Origin: Novosphingobium sp. MW5 | GTDB lineage: Bacteria > Pseudomonadota > Alphaproteobacteria > Sphingomonadales > Sphingomonadaceae | Length of the DNA stretch: 64,000 nucleotides | Direction: 5' to 3' | Assembly: GCA_025938935.1 (NCBI GenBank) | Contig: JAPCWB010000001.1 | Coordinates: forward strand, 1,302,001-1,366,000 | Part shown: positions 46,659 through 55,925 of the stretch, piece after piece | How the letters are laid out: every line of letters starts with the position of its first letter | How positions within the stretch are numbered: the stretch's first letter is position 1 | Notes under the pieces: generated by a model | What the model was told of the DNA's origin: nothing | The model's database searches: none | Seen by the model: only the letters and a program-made list of their open reading frames with translations | Position numbers and translations under genes: made by a program

Positions 46659-46767
46659 TCCGGTTTACTTGGCCCGTGCCTAGCCGAAGCACTTCGGACG
46701 GGCAATTGCGCCTATCGCACCAAGGGACGCATCTTGTGCAATCCATTTGTTGCGAGATCGGTTCGAT

Positions 46768-46781
46768 TTGACGTGGATCAT
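46768..46781 (+). promoter_or_regulatory. FNR-type box candidate upstream of the usp gene
   Basis: TTGACGTGGATCAT fits the FNR consensus TTGAT-N4-ATCAA at 8 of 10 defined positions. It lies 65 bases before the universal stress protein start, on the divergent region shared with scoA. Many usp genes are controlled by FNR-like regulators. Confidence 0.4.
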
Positions 46782-46846
46782 GGCGCATCGGCAACGCCTG
46801 GGCTTTGTGAAGGGCAGGGTCATAGCTTTGACAAGGAGTATTGCCG

Positions 46847-47626
46847 ATGCGCTCCCTTCTGGTTCTTGCCGACCGCACTCCCGCTGCCAAAGGGCGGGTC
46901 GAAGCCGGTCTTTCCATCGCCCGGATGACGGGCGGCCACGTTACCCTGCTGGTCGATACGCCGGTGATGCGCTTTACAGCCGTCGATGCGCTGGGCGGGG
47001 CGACCATCGCTGCCGATGCGCTTAAAGAAGCCGTGGCTGACGACGACGCCTATGCGCGCGAGATTGACGCGCACCTCGCCAACGAGGACGTGCCCTGCAC
47101 CGTGCTGCGCGCCGAGAGCGAGGCGCTGGATGCCATGGCCCTCGCCGGCCGGCTGGCCGACCTCGCGGTGGTCTCGCGCGGGGATGTACTGGCGGCGGAC
47201 CTGCCGCTGGCCCTGCGCTGCCCGGTGCTGGCGGTGAGCGACGAAGCGCCGATCTCCTTCCCGATAGAGCGCGCCTGCATCGCCTGGGATGGCAGCGCCG
47301 AGGCGGCCAATGCCCTGCGCGGCGCGGTGCCGCTGCTGACCGGGGCGGAAGTGACCGTGATCACGGTGGAGAATGCGCCCGCTGAATGGCCTGCGACCGA
47401 TGCCGCCGCCTACCTTTCGCGCCACGGCGTGAGCGCGGAGCAGGTGGAGCTGTCGCGACTCGGCTCGATCGAGGAAACCCTGCTGCGCGAAGTGACGATG
47501 CGGGGCGCCCAGCTCCTCGTCATGGGTGCCTTCGGCCATAGCCGCGTGCGGGAATTCCTGTTTGGCGGGGTGACTCGCTCGATGCTGGAAATGAAGCACG
47601 GTCCGGCGCTGCTGCTTGCCCATTAG
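46847..47626 (+). CDS. Universal stress protein, tandem-domain type
   Basis: A 259-residue cytoplasmic protein made of two Usp-like halves. Start ATG 46847 follows AAGGAG. The N-terminal half is weak; the C-terminal half has the nucleotide-binding pattern ACIAWDGSAEAANALRGAV and, near the end, LLVMGAFGHSRVREFLFGGV (GxG-x9-GS/T-type loop). Such proteins bind ATP and act in stress or low oxygen. The upstream FNR-type box would fit this. It stands alone. Confidence 0.88.
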   Translation: MRSLLVLADRTPAAKGRVEAGLSIARMTGGHVTLLVDTPVMRFTAVDALGGATIAADALKEAVADDDAYAREIDAHLANEDVPCTVLRAESEALDAMALAGRLADLAVVSRGDVLAADLPLALRCPVLAVSDEAPISFPIERACIAWDGSAEAANALRGAVPLLTGAEVTVITVENAPAEWPATDAAAYLSRHGVSAEQVELSRLGSIEETLLREVTMRGAQLLVMGAFGHSRVREFLFGGVTRSMLEMKHGPALLLAH

Positions 47627-47686
47627 CCCTTGCTGCATCGCAACACGCATCGCCCCAGCGGTGGATGGTTGCATCGGAAACATGAT

Positions 47687-47714
47687 GGAATCGCGGGAAT
47701 TATCCCGCGATTCC
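47687..47714 (+). terminator. Perfect 12-bp hairpin after the usp gene
   Basis: GGAATCGCGGGA and TCCCGCGATTCC with loop ATTA, 58 bases after the usp stop. It has no T-run, so it may be a Rho-type end, a protection hairpin or part of the transcript below. It begins a 384-base region (47627-48010) with no protein gene. Confidence 0.5.
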
Positions 47715-47812
47715 TGTATGATCGCACAAGAATTCGATTAAGTTGCAAACTTTGCAATTAAAAATGCGCTTTTCGCACTTGCACAATAATCGAGTCGCAA
47801 GCATACAGGACA

Positions 47813-47878
47813 GGCCTTTCAGGCATCCTCTCCCAAAGACTTTCCAAGGCCTGGTCGGTAACGACCGGGCCTTTTTTT
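47813..47878 (+). ncRNA. Candidate small RNA with intrinsic terminator
   Basis: A promoter-like pair TTGCAC (47779-47784) and CATACA (47802-47807) with 17-base spacing precedes a short transcript of about 65 bases. It ends in a strong intrinsic terminator: 10-bp stem GGCCTGGTCG and CGACCGGGCC, loop GTAA, then seven T (47848-47878). A C-rich single-stranded stretch, CATCCTCTCCC (47824-47834), could pair with ribosome sites. Alternatively this is the leader and attenuator of the CDC48-like gene that starts at 48011. Confidence 0.4.
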
Positions 47879-48010
47879 CATGCCCGTTCCGCGGTGTTGA
47901 TCCCTGCCTGTAAACCTCGTGCCTGGCCGCTGCCATTTGCAATCGCTGGAACCAGTTCCTAGCTTCGCCGTTCCCCCCGGTGATGGGTGGGCACGCAGAG
48001 GGACGATTTG

Positions 48011-50315
48011 ATGGCGCAAGCAAAAGCCAAAGAGGACGATACGGTGAAGCTGCAGGTTGCAGCGGCGCGGCAGGAAGAAAGCGGCCACGGCATCGCCCGC
48101 CTGCCCAAGACCGCGCTCGCCCGGCTCGGCGTGACCGAGGGCGACGTGATCGAGATCGTCGGCAAGCGGAGCACCCCGGCGCGCGTCCTGCTCGCCTATC
48201 CTGAGGATGAGGGGCTTGAGGTCATCCGGCTCGACGGCCTGCAGCGCGCCAATGCCGATGTCGGCTCGGGCGACCATGTCGAGGTCCGCTCGGTCGAATC
48301 GCGCCCCGCCACCCGCGTGGTCTTCGCCCCCGCCCAGCGCGAAATGCGCCTGCAGGGCCCGGCCGAGGCGCTGCGCCGCAATTTCTTTCAGCGTCCGCTG
48401 CTGGCCGGGGACCTTGTCGCCACGGCAGGCCAGCAGCAGGTACGCGACATGCCGCCGCAAGTGGCGCGCATGTTCAACGCGCCGGCCTATGCGCTTACCC
48501 AGATCCGCCTGATGGTCGTCGCGACCAGCCCCAAGGGCATTGTCCACATTGACGAGAACACCGAAGTCGAACTGCGCGAGGAATACGAAGAGGCGCGCGA
48601 CAGCCGTGCGGACGTCAACTACGACGACGTCGGCGGTATGGGCGATACCATTCGCCAGCTGCGCGAAATGGTCGAACTGCCGCTGCGCTATCCCGAACTG
48701 TTCACCCGGCTCGGCGTCGATCCGCCGAAAGGCGTTTTGCTGCACGGCCCGCCAGGAACGGGCAAGACGCGGCTTGCCCGCGCGGTGGCGAACGAAAGCG
48801 ACGCGCATTTCATCACGATCAACGGCCCCGAAATCATGGGCTCCGCCTATGGCGAGAGCGAGCGGCGCCTGCGCGAGGTCTTCGAGGAGGCCGCGGCGAA
48901 TTCGCCCGCGATCATCTTCATCGACGAAATCGATTCTGATCGCGCCCAAGCGCTCCAACGTGCAGGGCGAGGCGGAGAAGCGGCTGGTCGCACAGCTCCT
49001 GACGCTGATGGACGGCCTCCATGCACGTTCCAACATCGTCGTCATCGCCGCCACCAACCGGCCCGACGCGATTGACGAGGCTCTGCGCCGTCCGGGCCGT
49101 TTCGACCGCGAGATCGTGGTCGGCGTGCCCGACGAGAAGGGCCGGCGCGAGATCATCGGCATTCACACCCGCGGCATGCCGCTGGGCGCGGACGTCGATC
49201 TCGATGAGCTGTCGCGCACCAGCCACGGCTTCGTAGGCGCCGATCTGGCCGCGCTGGCCCGCGAAGCTGCCATCGAGGCGGTGCGCCGGATCATGCCGCA
49301 GCTCGATCTGGAAGCGCAGACGATCCCGCCCGAAGTGCTGGAAAACCTGTCGGTCACGCGCAATGACTTTGTTGAGGCGCTGAAGCGCGTCCAGCCGAGT
49401 GCCATGCGCGAGGTCATGGTGCAGGTGCCCAACATCGGCTGGGACGATGTCGGCGGAGTGCCCGAGGCAGAGGAGCGCCTCCGCGAGGGTATCGAGCTGC
49501 CACTGAAGCACCCGGATGCCTTCCACCGGCTCGGCATCCGACCGGCCAAGGGTTTCCTGCTCTATGGCCCGCCCGGCACCGGCAAGACCCTGCTGGCCAA
49601 GGCGGTCGCCAAGGAGAGCGAGGCGAACTTCATCTCGATCAAGTCGTCGGACCTTTTGTCCAAATGGTACGGCGAGAGCGAGCAGCAGATCAGCCGTCTG
49701 TTTGCCCGCGCCCGGCAGGTCGCGCCCTGCGTGATCTTCATCGACGAGATCGACAGTCTGGTCCCGGCGCGTGGAGCGGGGGGCAACGAGCCGCAGGTGA
49801 CGGGCCGCGTGGTCAACACGATCCTTGCCGAAATGGACGGGCTCGAGGAACTGCAATCAGTCATCCTGATCGGCGCGACCAACCGCCCCGGCCTGGTCGA
49901 TCCGGCGATCATGCGCCCGGGCCGGCTGGACGAGCTGATCTATGTCGGCACGCCGAATGCCGAGGGCCGCGCCCAGATCCTTGGCATCCACACGTCAAAG
50001 ATGCCGCTGGCGAAGGACGTCGACCTCAAGGCCGTTGCCGCCCAGACCGAGCGTTTCACTGGCGCCGATCTGGAAGACGTGGTGCGCCGCGCCGGTCTCA
50101 ATGCCATCCGCCGCTCGGGTGAGAAGGTGAAGGCCGTTTCCGCCGAGGACTTCGACCTTGCCCTGAAGGATAGCCGCGCGACGGTGACCGAGGAAATGGA
50201 GGCCGAATACGGCCGGATGAAAGGCGAACTGAAAAAGCGCGCCATGGCGGTCACCCAGATCGGCTTCCTTGCGCCGGGCATGGTCGAACCGATCCGCCCG
50301 AAAAAGCACGGCTAG
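48011..50315 (+). CDS. CDC48/VAT-like AAA ATPase with two AAA domains, frame broken at 48937
   Basis: A hexameric unfoldase of the CDC48/p97/VAT type, about 767 residues after repair. Start ATG 48011 follows AGAGGGA. N-domain about 1-185 (double-psi barrel, [19 protein letters not shown]). First AAA domain: GPPGTGKTR near residue 245, IIFIDEID, second region of homology; second AAA domain: GPPGTGKT near residue 520, [15 protein letters not shown]. The frame breaks in the first Walker B region; removing one T at 48937 restores [19 protein letters not shown]. The C-terminus has no recognised binding tail. Such proteins are typical of archaea and rare in bacteria. Confidence 0.9.
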
Positions 50316-50336
50316 GTGTTCACCGGGGGAGGAAAG

Positions 50337-51656
50337 TCAGCCTTCCTCCCCGGAAACCTCCGGCCCGCGGGTGCTGAGCGGAAAGACCAGCTGCAGCACG
50401 AGCCCGTGAATGGCAAAGTGCCGCTCGATCCGGCCCTGCAATTGCCGGGCAGAGCTTTCCGCCAGCTTGGTGCCGAAACCCAAACGGTCGCCCTCCTCCT
50501 GCGGAGGCGGAGTAAAGCCGCAGTGCTCTTCCCAGGTCACATGCGCCTCGTCGGCATCGGTGATCGACCATTGCACCCGGACCACTCCGCCGGGCTGCGA
50601 CCACGCGCCGTACTTGACCGCATTGGTCGCCAGCTCATGCAGCACCAGCCCCAGCGGCAGGGCGTGAGCATCGGGAAGGTCCAGTTCCGGCCCTTCGATC
50701 TCGGCCTTGTTGTTGTCTGAAAGGTAAGGCGACACGGCGGTCTCGATCAGCTTGCCGAGGTTCGCCCCCACGGCAGAGCCGCCGCTTTGCGTCAATTCGT
50801 GCGAGGTGAGCAGGGCGGAAATACGCTTGGCCACCCGATCGAGCGCGGGCTTGGCCTCGGGCTCGCCGCGGCCGGTCATGCGCACGATGGCGAGCACCAC
50901 GGCGAACAGGTTCTTGATCCGGTGGTTGAGCTCGCGGCTGAGCAGGTCGGCCCGGTCGCGCGCTTCGGCCAGTTCATCGGTATGCGCGGCGCGGACCTCG
51001 GCATCGATCAGGCGGCGCACCTGCCACATGCCGAGCGCCAGCACCATGAGGATCATCATGAACATCAGCACCAGCCCCGGCACGATGCGCGCCTCCGCCG
51101 CCGCCGCGCGCTCGCTGGTATAGAGCAGCTGGTCGCGCTCCATTTCCTCAAGCTGCGCCACGGCTGCGCGCAGCTGCTCCATCGCGGTCAGCCCCTTGCC
51201 GGTCAGGATGCGCTCACGCGCGGCATCGATCTCGCCGCGGGTGATCAGCGTTACCGAGTCCTCAAGTTCCGCGAACTTGCTTTCGGTCAGTTCGCCAATC
51301 CGGCGGACAAGATCCTGGCTGATTGCCTGGTCGTCGTCCCGGGTGAAGGTCCTCAGTTCGGTAAGGGTCGAACGGTACGACTGCTTCGCGTTCTCGTAGG
51401 GGACAAGATAGCGGCGGTCGGTGGTGATGAAATAGCCGCGCTGGCCGGTTTCGGCGCTCGTCGTGTGTTCGATGATCTCGTGCAGCAGCGAAATGACATG
51501 GTCGGTGCGTTCGGCCTGGGTGCGCTGCTGCTGCTCGGCGCGGACGGTGTCCCAGACAAGGATCATCGCCACCAGCAGCAGGAAGCCGAGTGCGATAAGC
51601 ACGCCGAAGCCGTCGTTGCGGGTGGAATTCCACCACAGCTTCGCATCGCGCAGCAC
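50337..51656 (-). CDS. CHASE3 sensor histidine kinase, HWE type
   Basis: A membrane sensor kinase, 439 residues. Helix 1 about residues 18-38, a periplasmic CHASE3 domain (HTTSAETGQRGYFITTDRRY) to about 185, helix 2 about 195-215, and then the HWE-type H-box RELNHRIKNLFAVVLA with the phospho-accepting His, and ATPase motifs HELATNAVKYGAWS and LGFGTKLAESSARQL. The start is a GTG at 51656 (MLRDAKLWWNSTRND) with a poor ribosome site, so it is tentative. It follows polA. No response regulator is adjacent; the ligand is unknown. Confidence 0.9.
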   Translation of the reverse strand: MLRDAKLWWNSTRNDGFGVLIALGFLLLVAMILVWDTVRAEQQQRTQAERTDHVISLLHEIIEHTTSAETGQRGYFITTDRRYLVPYENAKQSYRSTLTELRTFTRDDDQAISQDLVRRIGELTESKFAELEDSVTLITRGEIDAARERILTGKGLTAMEQLRAAVAQLEEMERDQLLYTSERAAAAEARIVPGLVLMFMMILMVLALGMWQVRRLIDAEVRAAHTDELAEARDRADLLSRELNHRIKNLFAVVLAIVRMTGRGEPEAKPALDRVAKRISALLTSHELTQSGGSAVGANLGKLIETAVSPYLSDNNKAEIEGPELDLPDAHALPLGLVLHELATNAVKYGAWSQPGGVVRVQWSITDADEAHVTWEEHCGFTPPPQEEGDRLGFGTKLAESSARQLQGRIERHFAIHGLVLQLVFPLSTRGPEVSGEEG

Positions 51657-51734
51657 CTGCCCGCGCGAGCAGGTCGCATAGGGAGAAGGGGGCGGTCCGG
51701 AGGTGTCATGGGCGTGGCGGCACTGACCCGGCGG

Positions 51735-54590
51735 TCAGTGCGCGGCTCCCCAGCTGGACCCGGTGCCGATCTCCACGCCGAGCGGCACGTCCAGCTTGAC
51801 CGCCGGTTCGGCGGCTTCGGCCATCACCCGCTCGATCACCGGCTTCGCCGCGCCGACATCCGCTTCGGGCAGTTCGAAAACCAGTTCGTCGTGCACCTGC
51901 AGCAGCATCCGTACGTTTGGCAGGCCCGCATCGCTAAGCGCAGGACCCATGCGGACCATGGCGCGCTTGATGATGTCTGCGCTGGTGCCCTGGATTGGCG
52001 CGTTGATCGCGGCGCGCTCACTGCCTTGCCGCTCAGCCGCATTGGATGAGGATATGCGCGGGAACCACGTCTTTCGGCCGAACAGCGTTTCGGAATAGCC
52101 GCGGCCGCGCACGCCTTCCAGCGTGTCGTGGATGTAGCGCTGGATGCCGGGGAAGCGCTTGAAGTAGAGGTCGATCACAGCCTGTGCCTCATCGGCCGGA
52201 ATACCCAGCCGGCCTGCCAGCCCCCACCTGCTGATACCATATAGGATGGCGAAGTTAACAGTTTTTGCGCGCGCGCGGGTGTCGCGGTCGACCGTGCCGA
52301 ACATTTCCTGCGCGGTGCGGGCGTGAATATCCTCCCCGGCGGCAAAGGCCTCCTTGAGCTCCGGCACGTCGGCCATGTGCGCGGCCAGCCGCAGCTCGAT
52401 CTGGCTGTAGTCGGCGGCGAGCAGGACATTGCCGGGCTCGGCCACGAAGGCGTCGCGGATCTGGCGGCCGATCTCGGTGCGGATCGGGATGTTCTGCAGG
52501 TTGGGTTCGGTCGAGGACAGTCGCCCGGTCTGCGCGCCGACCAGGCTGTAGCTGGTGTGGACGCGCCCCGTGCGCGGGTTGATTGCCGCCTGGAGCGCCT
52601 CGGTATAGGTCGAACGCAGCTTGGACAGCTGCCGCCATTCGAGCACCTTGCTGGCGATCTCCGCGCCTTCGCCCGACAGGCTCTCAAGCACGGACTGGTC
52701 GGTGGAATACTGGCCGGTCTTGCCCTTCTTGCCGCCCTTGAATCCCATCTTGTCGAACAGGATATCGCCCAGCTGCTTGGGGCTGCCGATGGTGAAGGGC
52801 TGGCCGGCAAGCGCGTGGACCTCGCCTTCCAGCTTGGCAATTTCCTCGGCAAAAGTGGCGGAAAGGCCCGAGAGCCGCTCGCGGTCCACCTTGATGCCGT
52901 GCCGCTCCATCTGCGCCACCACGCTGACGAGCGGGCGGTCGACGCGCTCATAGATGCGCGTCCCGCCCTCCTCGCTGAGGCGGGGCTTCAATACGCGGTG
53001 AAGCCGCCAGGTGACGTCGGCATCCTCGGCCGCATATTCAGTGGCGCGGTCCAGCGGGACTTCGCCGAAGGAGATCTGCTTCTTGCCGCTGCCGCAGATG
53101 TCCTTGAAGGTCAGCGTGGTGTGGCCAAGGTGGCGCTGCGACAGTTCGTCCATGCCGTGGCCCCCGCCAATTCCGCCAGCGCCGATGCCGTCGACCTGCC
53201 GGCCCGCGTCGAGGTCGAAGGACATGACCATGGTATCATCGACCGGCGCGACACAGATGCCGTCGCGCGCGAACATGGTGATGTCGTACTTGGCGTTCTG
53301 CCCCACCTTCAGCACGGCATCGCTTTCGAGCAGCGGCTTCAGCAGCGCGAGCGCCTCGGCCTTGGGAACCTGCTGCGGCCGCTCGGCAAACATGTCGCTG
53401 CCGCCGTGGCCCAAGGGAATGTAGCAGGCATCGTTCGGCCCCAGCGCGAGGCTGATGCCGACAAGGTCCGCCTTCATCGAATCGAGCGAGGAGGTTTCGG
53501 TATCGAAAGCCACCAGCCGCGCGGCCATGGCGCGTTCGATCCAGTGTTCCAGCCGCTCGCGCGTCTGCACGCATTCATAGGCGCTGCGGTCGATCGCCGG
53601 CATCGGCGGCAGGCTCTGCCGATTGCCCTCGGGAGCAGGAGCGCTGGCGGCGGTAACCGGCTTGGCCGGATTGAGATCGGTGCGCCGCTCGGGGCTGCCG
53701 CGTCCTTCGCCCAGCCGCTTGAGCAGGCTGTGGAAGCCATGTTCGGTCAGGAACTGCGCCAGCGGATCGGGCGGGATTTCGCCGAGCTTGAATTCGTCGA
53801 GCGGCATGGGCAGCGGGCAGTCTTCCTTCAGCTGCACCAGTACGCGGCTGAGGCGCGCCATTTCGGCCTGCTCGATCAGGCTCTCGCGCAGCTTGCCCGC
53901 CTTCATATCCGGCGCGGCGGCCAGCGCGGCTTCAAGGCTGCCATGTTCCTGGATCAGCTTGGTCGCGGTTTTCGGCCCGATGCCGCGGATGCCGGGGACA
54001 TTGTCGACCGAATCGCCCATCAGCGCGAGCACGTCGCCAACCAGCTCGGGCGGCACGCCGAATTTCTCGACCACTTCGGGCACGTCGATGCGCGCGTTCT
54101 TCATCGTGTCGAGCATGTCGATGCAGCCGCCCGTCTCGGCGCATTTGCCGACGAGCTGCATCAGGTCCTTGTCCGACGAGACGATGGTCACGTCCCAGCC
54201 GCGCTCCGTCGCCGCACGGGCATAGGAGGCGATGAGGTCGTCCGCCTCAAGCCCCTCGACCTCGATGCAGGGCAGGCTGAAAGCACGCGTCGCGTCGCGG
54301 ATCAGCGGGAACTGCGGCACCAGATCCTCGGGCGGGGGCGGGCGGTTGGCCTTGTACTGGTCGTAGATGTCGTTGCGGAAACTGACGCCCGAGGCGTCGA
54401 GAATCACCGCCAGGTGCGTCGGCCCGTCGGCCTTGTGCAGGTCATCCGCCAGTTTCCACAGCATGGTCGTATAGCCATAGACCGCGCCCACCGGCGTCCC
54501 TTGCGGGTTCGTCAGCGGCGGCAGGCGGTGATAGGCGCGGAAGATATAGGCCGAACCGTCGACCAGATAGAGATGCTGCGGCGATTCCAT
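51735..54590 (-). CDS. polA: DNA polymerase I
   Basis: 951 residues from ATG 54590 (MESPQHLYLVDGSAYIF). The three parts are complete. 5'-3' exonuclease: LYLVDGSAYIFRAYH, EADDLIASYAR, DKDLMQLV and GDSVDNVPGIRGIGPKTA. 3'-5' exonuclease: VAFDTETSSLD retains the DxE metal ligands near residue 380, so proofreading is likely. Polymerase: SQIELRLAAHMADVPELKEAF and VHDELVFELPEADV near the C-terminus. It fills Okazaki gaps and repair patches. The histidine kinase gene is immediately downstream. Confidence 0.96.
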   Translation of the reverse strand: MESPQHLYLVDGSAYIFRAYHRLPPLTNPQGTPVGAVYGYTTMLWKLADDLHKADGPTHLAVILDASGVSFRNDIYDQYKANRPPPPEDLVPQFPLIRDATRAFSLPCIEVEGLEADDLIASYARAATERGWDVTIVSSDKDLMQLVGKCAETGGCIDMLDTMKNARIDVPEVVEKFGVPPELVGDVLALMGDSVDNVPGIRGIGPKTATKLIQEHGSLEAALAAAPDMKAGKLRESLIEQAEMARLSRVLVQLKEDCPLPMPLDEFKLGEIPPDPLAQFLTEHGFHSLLKRLGEGRGSPERRTDLNPAKPVTAASAPAPEGNRQSLPPMPAIDRSAYECVQTRERLEHWIERAMAARLVAFDTETSSLDSMKADLVGISLALGPNDACYIPLGHGGSDMFAERPQQVPKAEALALLKPLLESDAVLKVGQNAKYDITMFARDGICVAPVDDTMVMSFDLDAGRQVDGIGAGGIGGGHGMDELSQRHLGHTTLTFKDICGSGKKQISFGEVPLDRATEYAAEDADVTWRLHRVLKPRLSEEGGTRIYERVDRPLVSVVAQMERHGIKVDRERLSGLSATFAEEIAKLEGEVHALAGQPFTIGSPKQLGDILFDKMGFKGGKKGKTGQYSTDQSVLESLSGEGAEIASKVLEWRQLSKLRSTYTEALQAAINPRTGRVHTSYSLVGAQTGRLSSTEPNLQNIPIRTEIGRQIRDAFVAEPGNVLLAADYSQIELRLAAHMADVPELKEAFAAGEDIHARTAQEMFGTVDRDTRARAKTVNFAILYGISRWGLAGRLGIPADEAQAVIDLYFKRFPGIQRYIHDTLEGVRGRGYSETLFGRKTWFPRISSSNAAERQGSERAAINAPIQGTSADIIKRAMVRMGPALSDAGLPNVRMLLQVHDELVFELPEADVGAAKPVIERVMAEAAEPAVKLDVPLGVEIGTGSSWGAAH

Positions 54591-54871
54591 GGCACGAATC
54601 TCTAGCAGCATTGGAGGGGCATGCCAGCGCGCGGACCCAAAAAGATGTGGCCATATGCTTGCCACAATTGGCTGCCATATAGTCCAAATCCGCGGTTATC
54701 CGCCAGATTCGCCGTCCGCCCACCGCGGAATGGCGATCAGTGCTTGCATCCTCGAAACATTGGCATTATTTGTCGGCTCGAAGTCTACCGGATAAGTAGG
54801 CTTTACCGGGCGAGTCCGCGGCATTGGGCCAAGGGTTCGAACGGGGTCCACTCGCTCAAGGATTACAATAC

Positions 54872-55066
54872 ATGCGCAAGATCGCTCTCGTCGCCGCTGT
54901 TGCCGGCGTTCTCGCTCTCTCGGCTTGCAAGTCGGAAGCTCCGGCTCCTGAAGCCACCACCGAAGCTTCGGCTGAAGCTACCGTTGACGCTTCGGCTCCG
55001 GCTGCTGACGCTTCGGCTGAAGCCTCGGCTCCGGCCGCTGACGCTTCGGAAGCTCCGAAGATGTAA
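54872..55066 (+). CDS. Small Ala-rich lipoprotein, first of twin pair
   Basis: A 64-residue protein, MRKIALVAAVAGVLALSACK, with a clean lipoprotein signal (lipobox LSAC). The mature part is nearly pure Ala/Glu/Ser/Pro (ADASAEASAPAADASEAP), so it is disordered and anionic. AAGGA lies 10 bases before the start. It resembles the gene at 55285 in signal sequence and leader (CTCGCT-AAGGATT-ATACATG), pointing to tandem duplication. A terminator follows. The 281 bases before it (54591-54871) contain no gene that I can see. Confidence 0.65.
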   Translation: MRKIALVAAVAGVLALSACKSEAPAPEATTEASAEATVDASAPAADASAEASAPAADASEAPKM

Positions 55067-55093
55067 TCTTCGCCTAACGGCAAAGAAGAATTG

Positions 55094-55125
55094 GGGCGCT
55101 CGGGGAAACCTGGGCGCCCTTTTTC
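55094..55125 (+). terminator. Intrinsic terminator after first small lipoprotein
   Basis: GGGCGC and GCGCCC arms around an inner CGGGG and CCTGG stem, followed by TTTTTC, starting 28 bases after the stop. Confidence 0.8.
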
Positions 55126-55284
55126 TTTGTCCTCGATCCTGCGTGCAAAGGGATGTGAAATGCGGCGAAACGAAGGCACCATTGATTGACATTTGCCCGC
55201 CCTCTGGGCAGCCTCGCCCTAGGCCCCAATTCCCGTGAAAGCGGGGCGGGTTGCCGGTCCACTCGCTATAAAGGATTGTAATTC

Positions 55285-55569
55285 ATGCGTAAGATCGTTC
55301 TCGCGGCTGCTGCCGCCGGTGCCGTTCTCGCCCTCGGCGCCTGCTCGAACACCAAGGAAGGTGCTGAAGCCGATGCCTCGGCCGCTGCCGCCACCATGAG
55401 CGACGCCGCTGGCGATGTTGCTGCTGCCGGTTCGGAAGCTGCTGCCGACGTCAAGGCGGCCGGTTCGGAAGCCGCCGACACCATGAAGGAAGGCGCCGAC
55501 AAGGCCGCCGGTGCCGTCAACGGCGCTGTCGAAGGCGCGAAGGAAGGTGCCAAGGAAGGCGCCAAGTAA
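55285..55569 (+). CDS. Small Ala-rich lipoprotein, second of twin pair
   Basis: A 94-residue lipoprotein (MRKIVLAAAAAGAVLALGAC, lipobox LGAC) with mature sequence of Ala/Glu/Asp/Lys repeats, for example GSEAADTMKEGADKAAGAV and EGAKEGAKEGAK, which would form amphipathic helices like those of entericidin- or CsbD-type small proteins. AAAGGATT lies before the start. It shares leader and signal with the gene at 54872. Role unknown; envelope stress response is a guess. Confidence 0.65.
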   Translation: MRKIVLAAAAAGAVLALGACSNTKEGAEADASAAAATMSDAAGDVAAAGSEAAADVKAAGSEAADTMKEGADKAAGAVNGAVEGAKEGAKEGAK

Positions 55570-55596
55570 GCACCTGCTCTGAGGATGCACATGAAA

Positions 55597-55627
55597 GGCG
55601 CGTGGGGATTGCCCCGCGCGCCTTTTT
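55597..55627 (+). terminator. Intrinsic terminator after second small lipoprotein
   Basis: An 11-bp stem GGCGCGTGGGG and CCCCGCGCGCC with one G-T pair, loop ATTG, then TTTTT. It lies 27 bases after the stop. Confidence 0.85.
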
Positions 55628-55669
55628 CTTTGCGCGGTTAGAGCGTCAATCTCGGGCGGCGGTGCCAAC

Positions 55670-55858
55670 GGCTTGGTGGGAATAGTGCACGCAGAGACGC
55701 GGAGAAGAAGTGGAGACGCAGAGATGTTGCGTCTGCGGCGAAGCCGCTCTTTCAAGCGGCTGTGGGATCAGGCGGCGCGGTTGGCCTGATTGAGGGAGCC
55801 TACGGCTCAGGCTGCCCCCTTCGCGTCTCCTCTTTCTTCTCCGTGTCTCTGCGTGAAC
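55670..55858 (-). repeat. Dispersed palindromic repeat, copy 2 (189 bp)
   Basis: Same length as the element at 13845-14033 but in the opposite orientation: its left inner segment (TGCGGCGAAGCCGCT) matches the reverse complement of the right inner segment of copy 1. The arms begin GTGCACGCAGAGACGC and end CTCTGCGTGAAC. It occupies most of the 356-base gap between the second lipoprotein and the beta-lactamase-like gene. Confidence 0.75.
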
Positions 55859-55925
55859 CAATCAGGTCGTGCCGAAAAACTTGCCCTGTCAGGACAGCCA
55901 CCAAGCCACAGTAAGCAGGAAAAAA

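Noticed and set aside
48930..48945. Programmed frameshifting in the CDC48-like gene
   Set aside because: No slippery heptamer or downstream pseudoknot is evident, and the same kind of single-base lesion occurs in many unrelated genes nearby.
52323..54605. Plus-strand open frame of 760 codons inside polA
   Set aside because: Antisense shadow caused by high GC and lack of AT-rich stops; polA on the other strand is complete.
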